From NCBI RefSeq assembly GCF_003841405.1, contig NZ_PXYA01000001.1, forward strand, positions 186,001 through 250,000: DNA of 64,000 nt. The letters are read 5' to 3'. Position numbers and translations under genes: made by a program. The DNA is from Tetragenococcus halophilus subsp. halophilus DSM 20339 (GTDB taxonomy: Bacteria > Bacillota > Bacilli > Lactobacillales > Enterococcaceae). The notes beneath the pieces are model-generated. The model had not been told where the DNA came from. It saw nothing but the letters and a program-made list of their open reading frames with translations, and did no database searches. This document shows positions 43,304 through 53,446 of the stretch, piece after piece (the stretch's first letter is position 1; each line of letters begins with the position of its first letter).

Positions 43304-44305
43304 ATGAAAAACAAAGGATTGATATTCAGTGTTGCTGTTATTGTGGTAGTTTTAGCAGGTAGCTTGTTCGCTTTTGAGTTAGGGAAAAGGAATTCGGGAA
43401 ACGCTCAGTCTGAAGAAACGAAAAAAGTAAGTATTTTACAATATGTCAGTCACCCTTCATTAGATGATATACGACAAGGTGTGGAAGACGGCCTAGCGCA
43501 ATCGGGTTACAAAGAAGGCGAGAATCTTGAACTCGAGTTTCAAAATGGTCAAGGCGATCAAAGCAAATTAGCGACAATGAGCCAACAATTAGTCGAAGGT
43601 AATCCTGACGCTCTGGTAGGAATCGCTACACCCGCTGTTCAGAGTTTAGCAAATGAAACGAGTGATATACCTATTATGTTAGGCGCTATTGCAGATCCAG
43701 TGGGCAGTGATTTAGTCGATTCTATGGAAAGACCAGGCGGAAATATGACCGGCGTTTCTAATCAAGTACCGATTGATCAACAACTGGATTTGGCCAAAGA
43801 ACTTTTACCTGAAGCAAAAACAATGGGGATCCTTTATTCGTCCTCAGAAGATAATGCTAAACCACAAGTTGTAGAAGCCGAAAAAGAGGCGAAAAAGCAA
43901 GATTTTAAGACTGAAAGATATGCGGTTCCTTCATCAAATGAAATTCAACAAACGATCCAAGCCATGGACGATGTCGATTTTATCTATATTCCAAATGACA
44001 ATACTATGGCTAATGCGATGTCAACCATTGTTAACGAAGCCGACAAAAAGAATATTCCCATTATTCCATCAGTAGATATTATGGTGGAAGAAGGCGGCGT
44101 CGCGACCGTAGGGATTGACCAACATGAATTAGGGGTAAAAACAGGTGAAATGACAGCTGATATCCTCAATGGAGATGATCCAGCTAAAACTCCTGTCTAT
44201 GTTTACGACGAAGGGGAAACATATGTTAATCAAAAGCAAGTGGAAAAGTACAATATTGATTTGCCAAAAAATTTGGAAGATGAAGCAGAGTTTATAGATA
44301 GATAA
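43304..44305 (+). CDS. trpX: TrpX-family ABC transporter substrate-binding protein
   Basis: 333 residues. Residues 5-27 are a hydrophobic signal anchor without a lipobox Cys. The mature part is the ABC_sub_bind fold: VSILQYVSHPSLDDIRQGV, IPIMLGAIADPVGSDLV, and IPSVDIMVEEGGVATVGIDQ. TrpX binds tryptophan for the TrpXYZ importer in streptococci and relatives. The Trp leader upstream supports that ligand. The permease and ATPase partners are not next to it: a terminator follows at once. GTAGGAAGG precedes the ATG. Confidence 0.82.
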   Translation: MKNKGLIFSVAVIVVVLAGSLFAFELGKRNSGNAQSEETKKVSILQYVSHPSLDDIRQGVEDGLAQSGYKEGENLELEFQNGQGDQSKLATMSQQLVEGNPDALVGIATPAVQSLANETSDIPIMLGAIADPVGSDLVDSMERPGGNMTGVSNQVPIDQQLDLAKELLPEAKTMGILYSSSEDNAKPQVVEAEKEAKKQDFKTERYAVPSSNEIQQTIQAMDDVDFIYIPNDNTMANAMSTIVNEADKKNIPIIPSVDIMVEEGGVATVGIDQHELGVKTGEMTADILNGDDPAKTPVYVYDEGETYVNQKQVEKYNIDLPKNLEDEAEFIDR

Positions 44306-44328
44306 AATTTAGTTTAATTCATGATGAA

Positions 44329-44364
44329 AAAAAGCGTGCTATGTATAAAGCAGCACGCTTTTTA
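44329..44364 (+). terminator. intrinsic terminator after trpX
   Basis: AAAAGCGTGCT (44330-44340) and AGCACGCTTTT (44352-44362) are perfect arms ending in T. Confidence 0.85.
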
Positions 44365-44474
44365 TAATTGTATTTTTTATCCAAGAAGTAAGTAGAATCT
44401 TCATTTAAAATCATGTAGCAATCCTTAGAGCTAAAATCTAACTTCTGAGTGTCGGTTACCAAAAAAGTACACTT

Positions 44475-44909
44475 TCAGCGAATAATCATGACTGAAATTG
44501 GGGCATTTTTAGCCATATAAGAAGCACTGGTGCCAAAATAGTCTTTCAGCCCATGCTTAGCGTGTGATCCAATAATGAGTAAGTCACATTGGGTTTGTGG
44601 CAAGATATGATGAATAATTCGTTCAGCAGGGGCACCTTCATCGCTAAAAAGTTTAACGGTTTGTACACCTTGGTCATAAGCATATTGCTGATACTTTCGT
44701 AGATTTTCTTCTGTTTTTTTACGTGCTAATCGCAAGTAATCATCATCCAAAGCCTGATACACGTTTATTTCATCCGATTCTAATATAGAAGCAATAACCA
44801 ATTCAATATTTTCGTGAGCAGCTTTTTTTACGGCATATTGAAAAGCTTTTTGCGCATTGGCAGATTCATCGACTCCAACTAAGATGCTGTGAAATCCATT
44901 ACCCATCAT
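44475..44909 (-). CDS. universal stress protein, UspA family
   Basis: 144 residues. SILVGVDESANAQKAFQYAV at the N-terminus and the ATP-binding LLIIGSHAKHGLKDYFGTSASYMAKNAPISVMIIR at the C-terminus (GxxGxxG(S/T) type loop, partly altered) identify UspA. The start overlaps the end of mntH by 11 nt, so the two are coupled, an arrangement seen for manganese transporters in lactic acid bacteria. Confidence 0.88.
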   Translation of the reverse strand: MMGNGFHSILVGVDESANAQKAFQYAVKKAAHENIELVIASILESDEINVYQALDDDYLRLARKKTEENLRKYQQYAYDQGVQTVKLFSDEGAPAERIIHHILPQTQCDLLIIGSHAKHGLKDYFGTSASYMAKNAPISVMIIR

Positions 44910-46473
44910 TATTCATTCCTTCTTTTTGTAGTTGTTCAAACTTTTTATTTCCCTTATATAACTCAATAATTGTCCATGCTAATAAGGCTAGAACAACAAG
45001 AATTAAAACATAAGCAATTCCATCTGCCCATAAAAGTTCTTGTCTAGTAGCTTGCGCTCCAAAAAAGCCTTCAATTTGGTCGGGTAAGCCGATTAAGTTC
45101 AAATAAGTTAACGCAATAACAGAAATCCAACCTAAAAACTTTACGATGGTACTATTGCGGAAACGTTTGCCCATTTCAGCTTGACTGTTTGTCATCATAA
45201 GCAGTGGGATGATTGAAAACGGTAGAGCAAAAGCTAGAAAAACTTGTGAGTTATTCATTAAATTGTTTAAGGCGGTATGCTCTTCTACGGTGCTTTTACC
45301 ACTCGTGATAAGAACACAAATTAAGACGGGAACAACTGATAACAAGCGAGTCACTAAACGACGTAACCAAATGGGCATTCGCATATGAATAAAACCTTCC
45401 ATGATTACTTGTCCTGTGAGCGTACCAGTAATGGTTGAATTTTGTCCAGATGCTAATAAGGCAACGGCAAATAATGTGGATAACAGTCCCGAACTGGCTA
45501 CTTGAGATAATACGCCATTACTTAAGGTATTAGGGTCAGATAAAGCTTCGTAGAGCCCAAAAAAGGACGGATCTTGTACTGCGCCATCTTTAAATACAGC
45601 TACGCCCATAACCAATAACAAGGCATTGACAAGAAAAGCTAAAGAAAGTTGAATATTGGAATCCCAAGTAGAAAAACGAACAGCTTGTGCGACTTCTTCT
45701 TTGTTATCGTGATCGAGTTTGCGTGTCTGTGAAACCGCTGAATGCAAATACAGATTATGCGGCATGACCGTGGCACCAATAATTCCTAATGAACCTGTTA
45801 GTGGTGTTTGACCTCCAATATGCGGCGTTTGCGAAAAGGTATCCATTGTTGGGATAAAACCTGCAAACATGGCTCCTAAATCAGGCTTTGATAGAGCGAC
45901 TTGGTAGACAAAGACAAATAAAATGACAAAAATTAAACAAACGACAATAGCTTCAATTTTACGAAAACCGATTTTGGTTAGCAGTAACAAGAGCAATACA
46001 TCTAAGACAGTGATGAAAACAGCATATACAAGTGGAATATTGAATAACAAGTAAAGCGCAATCGCAGCTCCGATCACTTCAGCAATATCCGTTGCCATAA
46101 TGGCTAATTCTGTCAGTACCCATAAAACGATACTTAAAGATTTACTTGTACGCGCACGAATGGCTTGAGCCAAATCCATTTGGCTAACGATTCCTAGTTT
46201 TGAAGACATATACTGTAAAAGCATCGCAATTAAACTGGAAATTAGAATAATGGACATTAATAAATATTGAAAATTTTGACCACCTGTAATAGAGGTAGAC
46301 CAATTCCCAGGATCCATGTAGCCGACAGCGACTAAGGCACCCGGTCCAGAGTAGGCCAGTAAAGTTCGCCAAAATCCTTTTCCTTTGGGTACTTGGACGG
46401 TACTATTGATTTCTTGCAAGGATGCTCCATTGGTTTGCTCAATAATGGAGTGTTTTTTTGGTTCATCGCTCAT
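44899..46473 (-). CDS. mntH: NRAMP-family manganese transporter
   Basis: 524 residues with eleven or so membrane spans. GYMDPGNWSTSI in the first span and MPHNLYLHSAVSQTR in the sixth carry the metal-binding DPGN and MPH motifs. It imports Mn(II), and possibly Fe(II), with protons. An unusually long hydrophilic N-terminal segment (about 40 residues) precedes the core. AAAGCAGGT-type ribosome site upstream of ATG 46473. Confidence 0.93.
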   Translation of the reverse strand: MSDEPKKHSIIEQTNGASLQEINSTVQVPKGKGFWRTLLAYSGPGALVAVGYMDPGNWSTSITGGQNFQYLLMSIILISSLIAMLLQYMSSKLGIVSQMDLAQAIRARTSKSLSIVLWVLTELAIMATDIAEVIGAAIALYLLFNIPLVYAVFITVLDVLLLLLLTKIGFRKIEAIVVCLIFVILFVFVYQVALSKPDLGAMFAGFIPTMDTFSQTPHIGGQTPLTGSLGIIGATVMPHNLYLHSAVSQTRKLDHDNKEEVAQAVRFSTWDSNIQLSLAFLVNALLLVMGVAVFKDGAVQDPSFFGLYEALSDPNTLSNGVLSQVASSGLLSTLFAVALLASGQNSTITGTLTGQVIMEGFIHMRMPIWLRRLVTRLLSVVPVLICVLITSGKSTVEEHTALNNLMNNSQVFLAFALPFSIIPLLMMTNSQAEMGKRFRNSTIVKFLGWISVIALTYLNLIGLPDQIEGFFGAQATRQELLWADGIAYVLILVVLALLAWTIIELYKGNKKFEQLQKEGMNNDG

Positions 46474-46572
46474 AAAAATACCTGCTTTCCTTTAATTTCG
46501 TTTTTATCATACATCAAAATCCGAAATCTTAAAAGAATTTTTATGGCAAACCTAAAAAAATTATTTAACAAA

Positions 46573-47622
46573 TTAAATATTCAAATAGTAATCTTCTTCT
46601 TTTAGAATGGGCGTCACCTTGGTAAAGAGATATTTAAAAAGAAAACTAAAAGCAATTGGAGCAACGGCAAAAGCGATAATAGATTTTAACAAAGTAACAA
46701 ATGTCCAGCCATCTTCGGCCAAATTCATGTAATTAATCGGACCAATTAAGCCACTAAAACCAAAGCCTGCTGACATAGGTGAACCTTGAATATCCCATAA
46801 AGCAGCTAAAACACCGCAACATGCAGCAGTACAAATGATAGGTAACAAAATCAGTGGTTTTTTCAAGGCGTTAGCCATCGACATTTTCGGTGATCCGATA
46901 AAGTGAGCAAAACTTGTTCCTTTGGTATTCACATGCCAGCCCATGATTGCAAAACCAAATCCGGTTGCACAAATACCAATATTGGCCGCGCCTGAACCTA
47001 TGCCGCTTAACGAGATCGCTAAAGCAATACCAACGGTTGTAATCGGAGAAACAATCAAAACAGAAAAAATAACAGCTAATAAAATACTCATAACAAGAGG
47101 TTGTAAATCAAGTAGTTGGGCGATCCCTTGTCCGATCCATTCCGTAATTTTTAAAATATAAGGCAAAATCAAGCGTCCAATAATGCCTGGAATAATCAAA
47201 GAAAGCGCGGGAATAACTAAAATGGTATAAGACTTTAACTTATTTCCTAAGAACAAAAGCATGCCACAAGCCATAGCGGCAGTTAGTCCTATGTTAATAA
47301 TGTCGCCTGTACCTTCTAAAAGCATTCCATCTGGTGTAAAGTTAACGGCTCCAGAAGCAAAGATAGAAGCAAGTCCTACCGCAGCCGACTGTATCGGTGG
47401 AAATTTAAAGTTGATACCGATCAAAGTCCCAATAACAATTCCCATCATAGAATTAGAAAGATTTACTGCATTTAAGACGTTGATCAAAAACGGGAAAGTA
47501 GGTAAGAGTGCTTTACAAAGTTCAGATAATAAGGCGCTTGGAATTAAAACGATGACTGTACCAATGGCTAAGCCGTTTAAAATATTCATAATAAATTCTC
47601 TTGGAGTTACTTGTTGAGTCAT
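46573..47622 (-). CDS. lone PTS EIIC (PTS_EIIC_2 type)
   Basis: 349 residues from ATG 47622 (MTQQVTPREFIMNILNGLAI), chosen because AAAGGGA lies upstream; a frame from 47691 is longer but unsupported. About nine membrane spans; GIVIGTLIGINFKFPPIQSAA and GWHVNTKGTSFAHFIGSPKMS match the stand-alone EIIC_2 group. No EIIA or EIIB is nearby, and the transported compound is unknown. Confidence 0.78.
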   Translation of the reverse strand: MTQQVTPREFIMNILNGLAIGTVIVLIPSALLSELCKALLPTFPFLINVLNAVNLSNSMMGIVIGTLIGINFKFPPIQSAAVGLASIFASGAVNFTPDGMLLEGTGDIINIGLTAAMACGMLLFLGNKLKSYTILVIPALSLIIPGIIGRLILPYILKITEWIGQGIAQLLDLQPLVMSILLAVIFSVLIVSPITTVGIALAISLSGIGSGAANIGICATGFGFAIMGWHVNTKGTSFAHFIGSPKMSMANALKKPLILLPIICTAACCGVLAALWDIQGSPMSAGFGFSGLIGPINYMNLAEDGWTFVTLLKSIIAFAVAPIAFSFLFKYLFTKVTPILKEEDYYLNI

Positions 47623-47955
47623 AAGATTGTCCCTTTCTGAAATACAAATTTTTATAAGTAAAAGAATAGCACTTTTTCTGAATTTTTCCAATATTTAAAC
47701 ATTCCATATAAAAGTAGGATTTGCAATTTATAGAAACCACTTAAGTGGGCAAGTTAACAGAACTGCATCTGAAATACAAAGATGACTGAAAAAGACTTTT
47801 TCAGCTATCAACAAATACACAAATCAAAAAAGGAAAATCACTGAAATATGAAGAAGCGAATTAAAAATTAGATCGACTTCCTGCTCGTTGCTTTCTTAGT
47901 AAAAAAAATTTATACTTATTGCAACGATTCTTTCTTTATGATAAGGAGGTTCAAT
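47623..47955. other. intergenic stretch between the EIIC_2 gene and malR
   Basis: About 330 bp, AT-rich, carrying the divergent promoters of two genes. The only marked structure is the short palindrome CTGAAAAAGACTTTTTCAG at 47786-47804. No further gene seen. Confidence 0.5.
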
Positions 47956-48935
47956 ATGTCATTGACCATCAAAGATGTTGCTGAAAAGGCTGGCGTTTCC
48001 GTTACAACCGTATCGCGCGTGTTAAACAATCGTGGGTATATTAGTGATAAGACGCGGAAAAAAGTCATGACCACAATGGACGAATTAAATTATACGCCTA
48101 ATGAAATGGCACGTTCTTTTTTAACCAATAAGACGCGCTTTATTGCACTAATTGTTCCAACAACTGAAAACCCTTTTTTCGGTGAATTAACGTTTCATCT
48201 TGAAAAAGAGCTGGCTAAAAAAGGGTATAATCTATTTATTTGTAACAGCTTAAATGATGTTGATAATGAAAAAAAATACTTACGCTTACTTCAAGAAAAA
48301 CGGGTCGATGGGGTTATTGTAGGATCGCATAATATTAATATCAGTGAATATCAATACTTTGAGAATAAGATCGTAAGTATCGAAAGAGAATTAACAGCCC
48401 ATATTCCTATCATTCAAAGTGATAACTATCTGGGGGGAAAGCTTGCTACACAAGAATTAATTGATAAGGGTTGCCAAAAAATTGTATGCATTCGAGGAGA
48501 TCAACAGGTTACGACTCCAGCAAATGATCGTGCGGCTGCGTATAAAGATGTGATGAAAGAAAATAACCTTGTTTATAGTTTCAAGGAAGTTCCTTTTCAA
48601 TTCACCGACCAAAAAAACGTGAACTGATTGATCAGCTTTTTACCGGAGAAACGGGATATGACGGTATTTTTGCTGGGGATGACATCATTGCTACGATGTG
48701 TATGAACAGCGCTAAAGAACATGGGGTTTCAGTTCCTGCAGAATTAAAAATCATCGGTTTTGATGGAACAAAGATTGTTCGGCAACTGAATCCAGAATTG
48801 ACTACCATTGTTCAGCCAATCGAAAAACTGGCACAAAAATCAGTCGAAGTGCTATTGGCGTTATTAAATGAAGAAAAAGTTGAACAAGTAACCAAGTTAC
48901 CAGTAAATCTCTTATCTTCAACTTCTAGCCAGTGA
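47956..48935 (+). pseudogene. LacI-family regulator of the maltose/sucrose locus, frameshifted
   Basis: The N-terminal HTH is intact (LTIKDVAEKAGVSVTTVSRVL), as is most of the periplasmic-binding fold. At 48609-48615 a run of seven A should be eight: the frame then stops at 48625-48627 instead of reading QKKRELIDQLFTGETGYDGI, which is present in the shifted frame and runs to 48935. Restored, the protein has 326 residues. ATG 47956 follows AAGGAGG. Loss would leave the locus without its specific repressor. Confidence 0.8.
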
Positions 48936-48946
48936 TTATGTCCATT

Positions 48947-48980
48947 CACTCCTAACTAAAAAAGGTTGGGAGTGTTTTTT
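48947..48980 (+). terminator. intrinsic terminator after the LacI gene
   Basis: CACTCCTAAC (48947-48956) pairs with GTTGGGAGTG (48965-48974), followed by six T. Confidence 0.8.
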
Positions 48981-48999
48981 GATAAAATATGTTAAAGGG

Positions 49000-49055
49000 T
49001 TGATATATGGTAACGATTGACATATTATATTATTATATTTCGTAAAACGATTTCA
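49000..49055 (+). promoter_or_regulatory. promoter and LacI/CcpA-type operator of the maltose operon
   Basis: TTGATA (49000-49005), 17 nt, TATTAT (49023-49028). Just downstream, GTAAAACGATTTCA (49042-49055) is a LacI-family/cre-like half-palindrome with a central CG, well placed for repression. Confidence 0.5.
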
Positions 49056-49128
49056 AAATCGGAAATAATAAAAAATAATTAATTCTATTATGGCGTAGAG
49101 CAACTTTTAGGAAAGGTGAGGATGTTCA

Positions 49129-50790
49129 ATGAAACAAACAAAAAAATGGTGGAAAGAAGCAGTTGCTTACCAAATTTATCCTCGTAGTTTTTATGATACA
49201 AATGGAGACGGAATTGGTGATATACGAGGTATTATAGAAAAATTAGACTATTTAAAAGATTTAGGGGTTGATGTAGTTTGGCTGAGCCCAGTTTATCAAT
49301 CACCTAACGATGACAATGGTTATGATATTAGCGATTATAAAGCTATTATGAGTGAATTCGGGACAATGAAAGATCTTGATGAATTGATGGAAAAAATACA
49401 CAAACGTGGTATGAAATTAATTATGGATCTTGTCATTAATCATACTTCGGATGAACATGAATGGTTTATTGAATCACGGTCTTCTAAAGATAATCTATAT
49501 CGTGATTATTACATTTGGCATCCAGGTAAAAAAGATGGAAGCCGCCCTAATAATTGGGAATCTATTTTCAATGGTCCAGCTTGGGAGTGGGATGACAAAA
49601 CAAAAGAATATTATATGCATATATTTTCTAAAAAACAACCTGACTTAAATTGGGAGAATCCAGAAGTGCGGCAATCGCTGTATGATACTGTTAATTGGTG
49701 GTTAGATAAAGGAATCGACGGTTTTAGGATTGATGCAATTACACATATCAAGAAAAAGCCTGGTTTTCCAGATTTGCCTAATCCATTGAAAAAAGATGTT
49801 GTGCCATCTTTTGATGCGCATATGAATCAACCGGGTATTGATAAACATCTCACAGAATTAGCTGAAGAAACCTTCAATAACTACGATATTATGACAGTAG
49901 GAGAAGCAAATGGTGTTGAAGTAGAGGATGCAGAACAGTGGGTTGGTGAAGAAAACGGTTATTTTGATATGATTTTTCAATTTGAACATATAAATCTTTG
50001 GGGAGATAAAGCTACTTTTGATCTCACAGAATTTAAAAAAGTGTTAACCAAGTGGCAAAAAGGGTTAGAAGGTGTTGGTTGGAATGCTTTGTTTCTTGAA
50101 AACCATGACTTAGTGCGTGCGGTTTCGTCAATGGGAAATGATACAGATATGCGTAAAACATCTGCTAAAGCGCTAGCAACGATGTATTTCTTTATGCAGG
50201 GGACTCCCTTTATTTATCAAGGGCAAGAAATTGGTATGACAAATGTTCATTTTGATTCTTTAGATGAATATGATGATATACAGTCAGTCAATAAAGCTAA
50301 AACTATGATTAAAGAAGGTAGTAAGCAAGAAGAAGCAATGGAATATATTTGGGAAAGTTCTCGTGATAATTCAAGAACGCCAATGCAGTGGAATTCTACA
50401 GAGCAAGCAGGATTTACAACGGGCACGCCATGGTTAAAAGTAAATGACAATTACGCAGATATCAACGTAGCTGAGTCTTATGAAGACCCTAATTCTGTTT
50501 ATAATTTCTATAAAAAAATGATTGATATCAGACGTCGTTCAGAAACCCTTATTTATGGAACCTATGAATTAATTGAAGAAAAGCACCCATCAGTTTATGC
50601 CTATCTCAGACACGGTGAGCAAGAAGATTTTCTTATTATGGTAAATATGTTTGATGGTCGTGAAAAAATGGACTTTTCTAAATATAATCTAAAAGAACTT
50701 GTACTAGCTAATTATGAAGTTAATGATCGTTTAAATAATAGTATCTTATTACGTCCTTATGAAGCACGTATGTATAAAATTTCAAAATAG
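49129..50790 (+). CDS. GH13 alpha-glucosidase (alpha-1,4-preferring, GH13_31)
   Basis: 553 residues. GH13 regions: DLVINHTSDEHEWF, DGFRIDAITHI (nucleophile Asp), IMTVGEANGV (acid/base Glu), FLENHDLVR (third Asp). After the nucleophile comes Ala in DAI: in this subfamily Val at that position goes with alpha-1,6 bonds (isomaltase) and Ala or Thr with alpha-1,4 bonds, so maltose, sucrose or short maltodextrins are likely substrates. AAAGGTGAGGATG region precedes ATG 49129. It is intact and stands first in the maltose operon. Confidence 0.9.
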   Translation: MKQTKKWWKEAVAYQIYPRSFYDTNGDGIGDIRGIIEKLDYLKDLGVDVVWLSPVYQSPNDDNGYDISDYKAIMSEFGTMKDLDELMEKIHKRGMKLIMDLVINHTSDEHEWFIESRSSKDNLYRDYYIWHPGKKDGSRPNNWESIFNGPAWEWDDKTKEYYMHIFSKKQPDLNWENPEVRQSLYDTVNWWLDKGIDGFRIDAITHIKKKPGFPDLPNPLKKDVVPSFDAHMNQPGIDKHLTELAEETFNNYDIMTVGEANGVEVEDAEQWVGEENGYFDMIFQFEHINLWGDKATFDLTEFKKVLTKWQKGLEGVGWNALFLENHDLVRAVSSMGNDTDMRKTSAKALATMYFFMQGTPFIYQGQEIGMTNVHFDSLDEYDDIQSVNKAKTMIKEGSKQEEAMEYIWESSRDNSRTPMQWNSTEQAGFTTGTPWLKVNDNYADINVAESYEDPNSVYNFYKKMIDIRRRSETLIYGTYELIEEKHPSVYAYLRHGEQEDFLIMVNMFDGREKMDFSKYNLKELVLANYEVNDRLNNSILLRPYEARMYKISK

Positions 50791-50837
50791 GAAAAAATAT
50801 TTTGAATTTGAATTTTTTAAAATTAAGGGATTGGAAG

Positions 50838-51680
50838 ATGAAAGTTTTAACATTAAATGTACATGGATGGATGGAAAAATTTGCTAGTAAAAAAATAAAA
50901 CAACTAGCGCAAGTGATAGCGACTAAAGATTATGATGTGATCGCTCTTCAAGAAGTTAATCAGCCTATGAAAGAAGGAATGACTGAGCATAAGCGCTTTA
51001 TAAAACCCAGTCAGGAAGTTAATCTCGTTCCATTAAAAAAAGGCAATTATGCAGGAGTTTTGGTCAAAGAACTAGAGAAATTTGGAAAGTACTATTTTTG
51101 GACTTGGAGCGCTAATCATATAGGATATGATAAATATGATGAAGGACTAGCCATTTTATCGAAAACACCACAAAATTCCCAGGTAATAAATATTTCTCAG
51201 TCTACAGAATACGATAACGTAGGCACTAGAAATATTTTAAAAAGTGAAATATCAATTTTTGATAAAAAATGGTTAATTTTTAATGGTCATTTTTCTTGGT
51301 GGGAAGATCCAGAAGATAATCAAATTTTCAAACATGAGTGGGATAGAGCCCAAATTGCCCTTAATGAAAACATGAAAGAAAACATTATTTTTATGGGTGA
51401 TTTTAACAATGAAGCTAGCACTTACAATAAAGGATATGATTATGTTTTAAAAACAGCGCCCTTTTTAAATGATTCTTATACAATCGCACAAGAAAATTAC
51501 GGGTATGCAACCATGAAGGGAAAAATCGATGGTTGGAAAACAACTTCTGATAGTAAACGAATTGATTATATTTTTGTTAGTGATAAATTAACTGTTCAAA
51601 AAAACCATGTCATTTTCAATCAAGATAATGAATCTATTGTGAGTGATCATTTTGGTGTTGAAGTCATAATATTAGAGTAA
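50838..51680 (+). CDS. mapP: EEP-family phosphatase, maltose 6'-phosphate phosphatase-like
   Basis: 281 residues of the endonuclease/exonuclease/phosphatase fold: KVLTLNVHGWMEKF (Asn), VIALQEVNQ (catalytic Glu), NGHFSWWEDP, MGDFNNEAS (GDFN) and IVSDHFGVEV (SDH). ATG 50838 is preferred over an upstream TTG at 50802 because homologues begin MKVLTLN and GGATTGGAAG is just ahead. In Enterococcus faecalis MapP removes phosphate from maltose 6'-phosphate formed by the maltose PTS; the flanking alpha-glucosidase and maltose-type EIICB support the same role. Confidence 0.82.
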   Translation: MKVLTLNVHGWMEKFASKKIKQLAQVIATKDYDVIALQEVNQPMKEGMTEHKRFIKPSQEVNLVPLKKGNYAGVLVKELEKFGKYYFWTWSANHIGYDKYDEGLAILSKTPQNSQVINISQSTEYDNVGTRNILKSEISIFDKKWLIFNGHFSWWEDPEDNQIFKHEWDRAQIALNENMKENIIFMGDFNNEASTYNKGYDYVLKTAPFLNDSYTIAQENYGYATMKGKIDGWKTTSDSKRIDYIFVSDKLTVQKNHVIFNQDNESIVSDHFGVEVIILE

Positions 51681-51795
51681 AAAAATATATTTATAAAGCT
51701 TTATTCATAGTAAAGCTTTATAAATTGTCCCTTTTAGAAATCGCTGTCAAAAATATCTGGATAAAATAAAAAAGGCATTAAAGGAGCTAAATAAA

Positions 51796-53382
51796 ATGAT
51801 GCAAAAAATACAACGTTTTGGTGGAGCAATGCTTACGCCAGTTATGCTATTTGCTTTTAACGGGATAATATTAGCTTTATCTATTGCGTTTCAAAATGAA
51901 TCAATAGTAGGAGGACTCGCCGCTTAAGGTTCCTTTTGGAGCGATATTTGGGGAATGATTGAATCTGGCGGATGGACAGTATTTGATCATATGGAATTAC
52001 TGTTTGTAATCGGTTTGCCTATCGGGCTAGCGAAAAAAGCTCAGGCGCGAGCAGTTATGGAATCTTTTGTTATTTATATGATTTGGAATACAAATATTAA
52101 TTACATTTTAAACACATGGAACTTTGGCGTAGATATGAGTAATGTGGAAGATGCTATCGGTATTAAAGAAATTGGTGGCGTTGCGACATTGGATACTAAT
52201 TTAATTGGGGCATTATTGATTTCTGGGTTAGCTGTATACTTACATAACCGATTTTTCGATACACCTTTACCAGAATGGTTAGGGATTTTCTCTGGTTCAT
52301 CATTTGTGGTTATGCTTGGTTTCTTTATGGCTATTCCTCTTGCATTTTTAACTGCATGGATTTGGCCATCGATTCAAGACGTTATTTCTCAACTGCAAGG
52401 GTTTATGGCTTCTAGTGGAACAGCTGGTGTTGGAATTTATGTTTTCTTACAAAGACTTTTAATTCCAACAGGTTTGCATCATTTTATTAATCAACCTTTT
52501 GAATTTGGTCCAGCAGCCGTTGAAGGTGGGCTACTTAATTATTGGTTTGAAAATCTTTCGGAAATTGCTGCTTTTGATGGCTCAATAAGAGAGATATTTC
52601 CTCAAGGCGGTTTTATGTTACAAAATGCATCTATGTTTTTCTTTCCAATAGGTATTGGAGCAGCTTTTGTTGCTACTTCAAAACCTGAAAAATGGAAAAA
52701 GACAATGGCTTTAGTTATACCAACAGCTGCTACAGCAATGATTGCAGGGATTACAGAACCTTTTGAATTTACCTTCTTATTTTTAGCACCCCAATTATTT
52801 GCTGTTCATGCAGCATTAACATCTATCTTTGCAATGACCATATATGCGTTTGGTTTAGCTGGAGGATTCGCGGCAAATATTGGAGGTATTACGGGCGTTC
52901 TCTTACCAATGGCTGAAAATCATTTAGATGCTATTTTTATTTACTTTGCTAGTGGTATTGTACTCACTTTCATTTACTATTTTGCTTTCCGTTGGGTAAT
53001 TTTAAAATTCAATTTAAAAACGCCTGGACGTGAAGAGGACGAAGAAGTACACATGTATAGTAAGAAAGAATATAAAGCTAAAAAAGCAGAAGAAAAAGGC
53101 GCTGCTTCTAGTGATGAAGGATTAAGCGATGTAGGTAAAAAAGCGTTAGGTTTTTTAAATGCTTTGGGTGGGACTGATAATATTGCTGATATTAATAACT
53201 GTACGACTCGTTTGCGAATTTCGGTAAAAGATCCAGATCAGTTGGAAAATGATGCTTTTTTCAAAAATTATGGTGCTTATGGCGTAGTTCGAAATGGGAA
53301 AGCTATCCAGGTTATTGTTGGAATGGAGGTTCCAAAAGTACGAGAAGAGTTCGAAAGGATAGTAAACGACAATGTTAGTTAA
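51796..53382 (+). pseudogene. malT: maltose/alpha-glucoside PTS EIICB with in-frame stop
   Basis: ATG 51796 (AAAGGAG upstream) begins MMQKIQRFGGAMLTPVMLF. At codon 44 an in-frame TAA (51925-51927) follows GGLAA; the same frame continues as GSFWSDIWGMIESGGWTVF to 53382. The glucose-family EIIC is otherwise complete (LIPTGLHHFINQPFEFGPAA, ITEPFEFTFLFLAP) and the C-terminal EIIB has the phosphorylation-site Cys in NNCTTRLRI. Total 528 codons. A product restarting at ATG 51955 would lack the first membrane spans. The symbol follows the E. faecalis maltose transporter and is inferred from type and context. Confidence 0.8.
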
Positions 53383-53446
53383 TGTTTAATTTAAGGTTTG
53401 GTTTAACAAAAGTTTAGTTTATTTAGGAACAGGAGAAAAGTTATTT

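Noticed and set aside
51955-53382. Complete EIICB gene starting at ATG 51955
   Set aside because: There is no ribosome site, and homologous sequence continues upstream in frame to ATG 51796 across a TAA.
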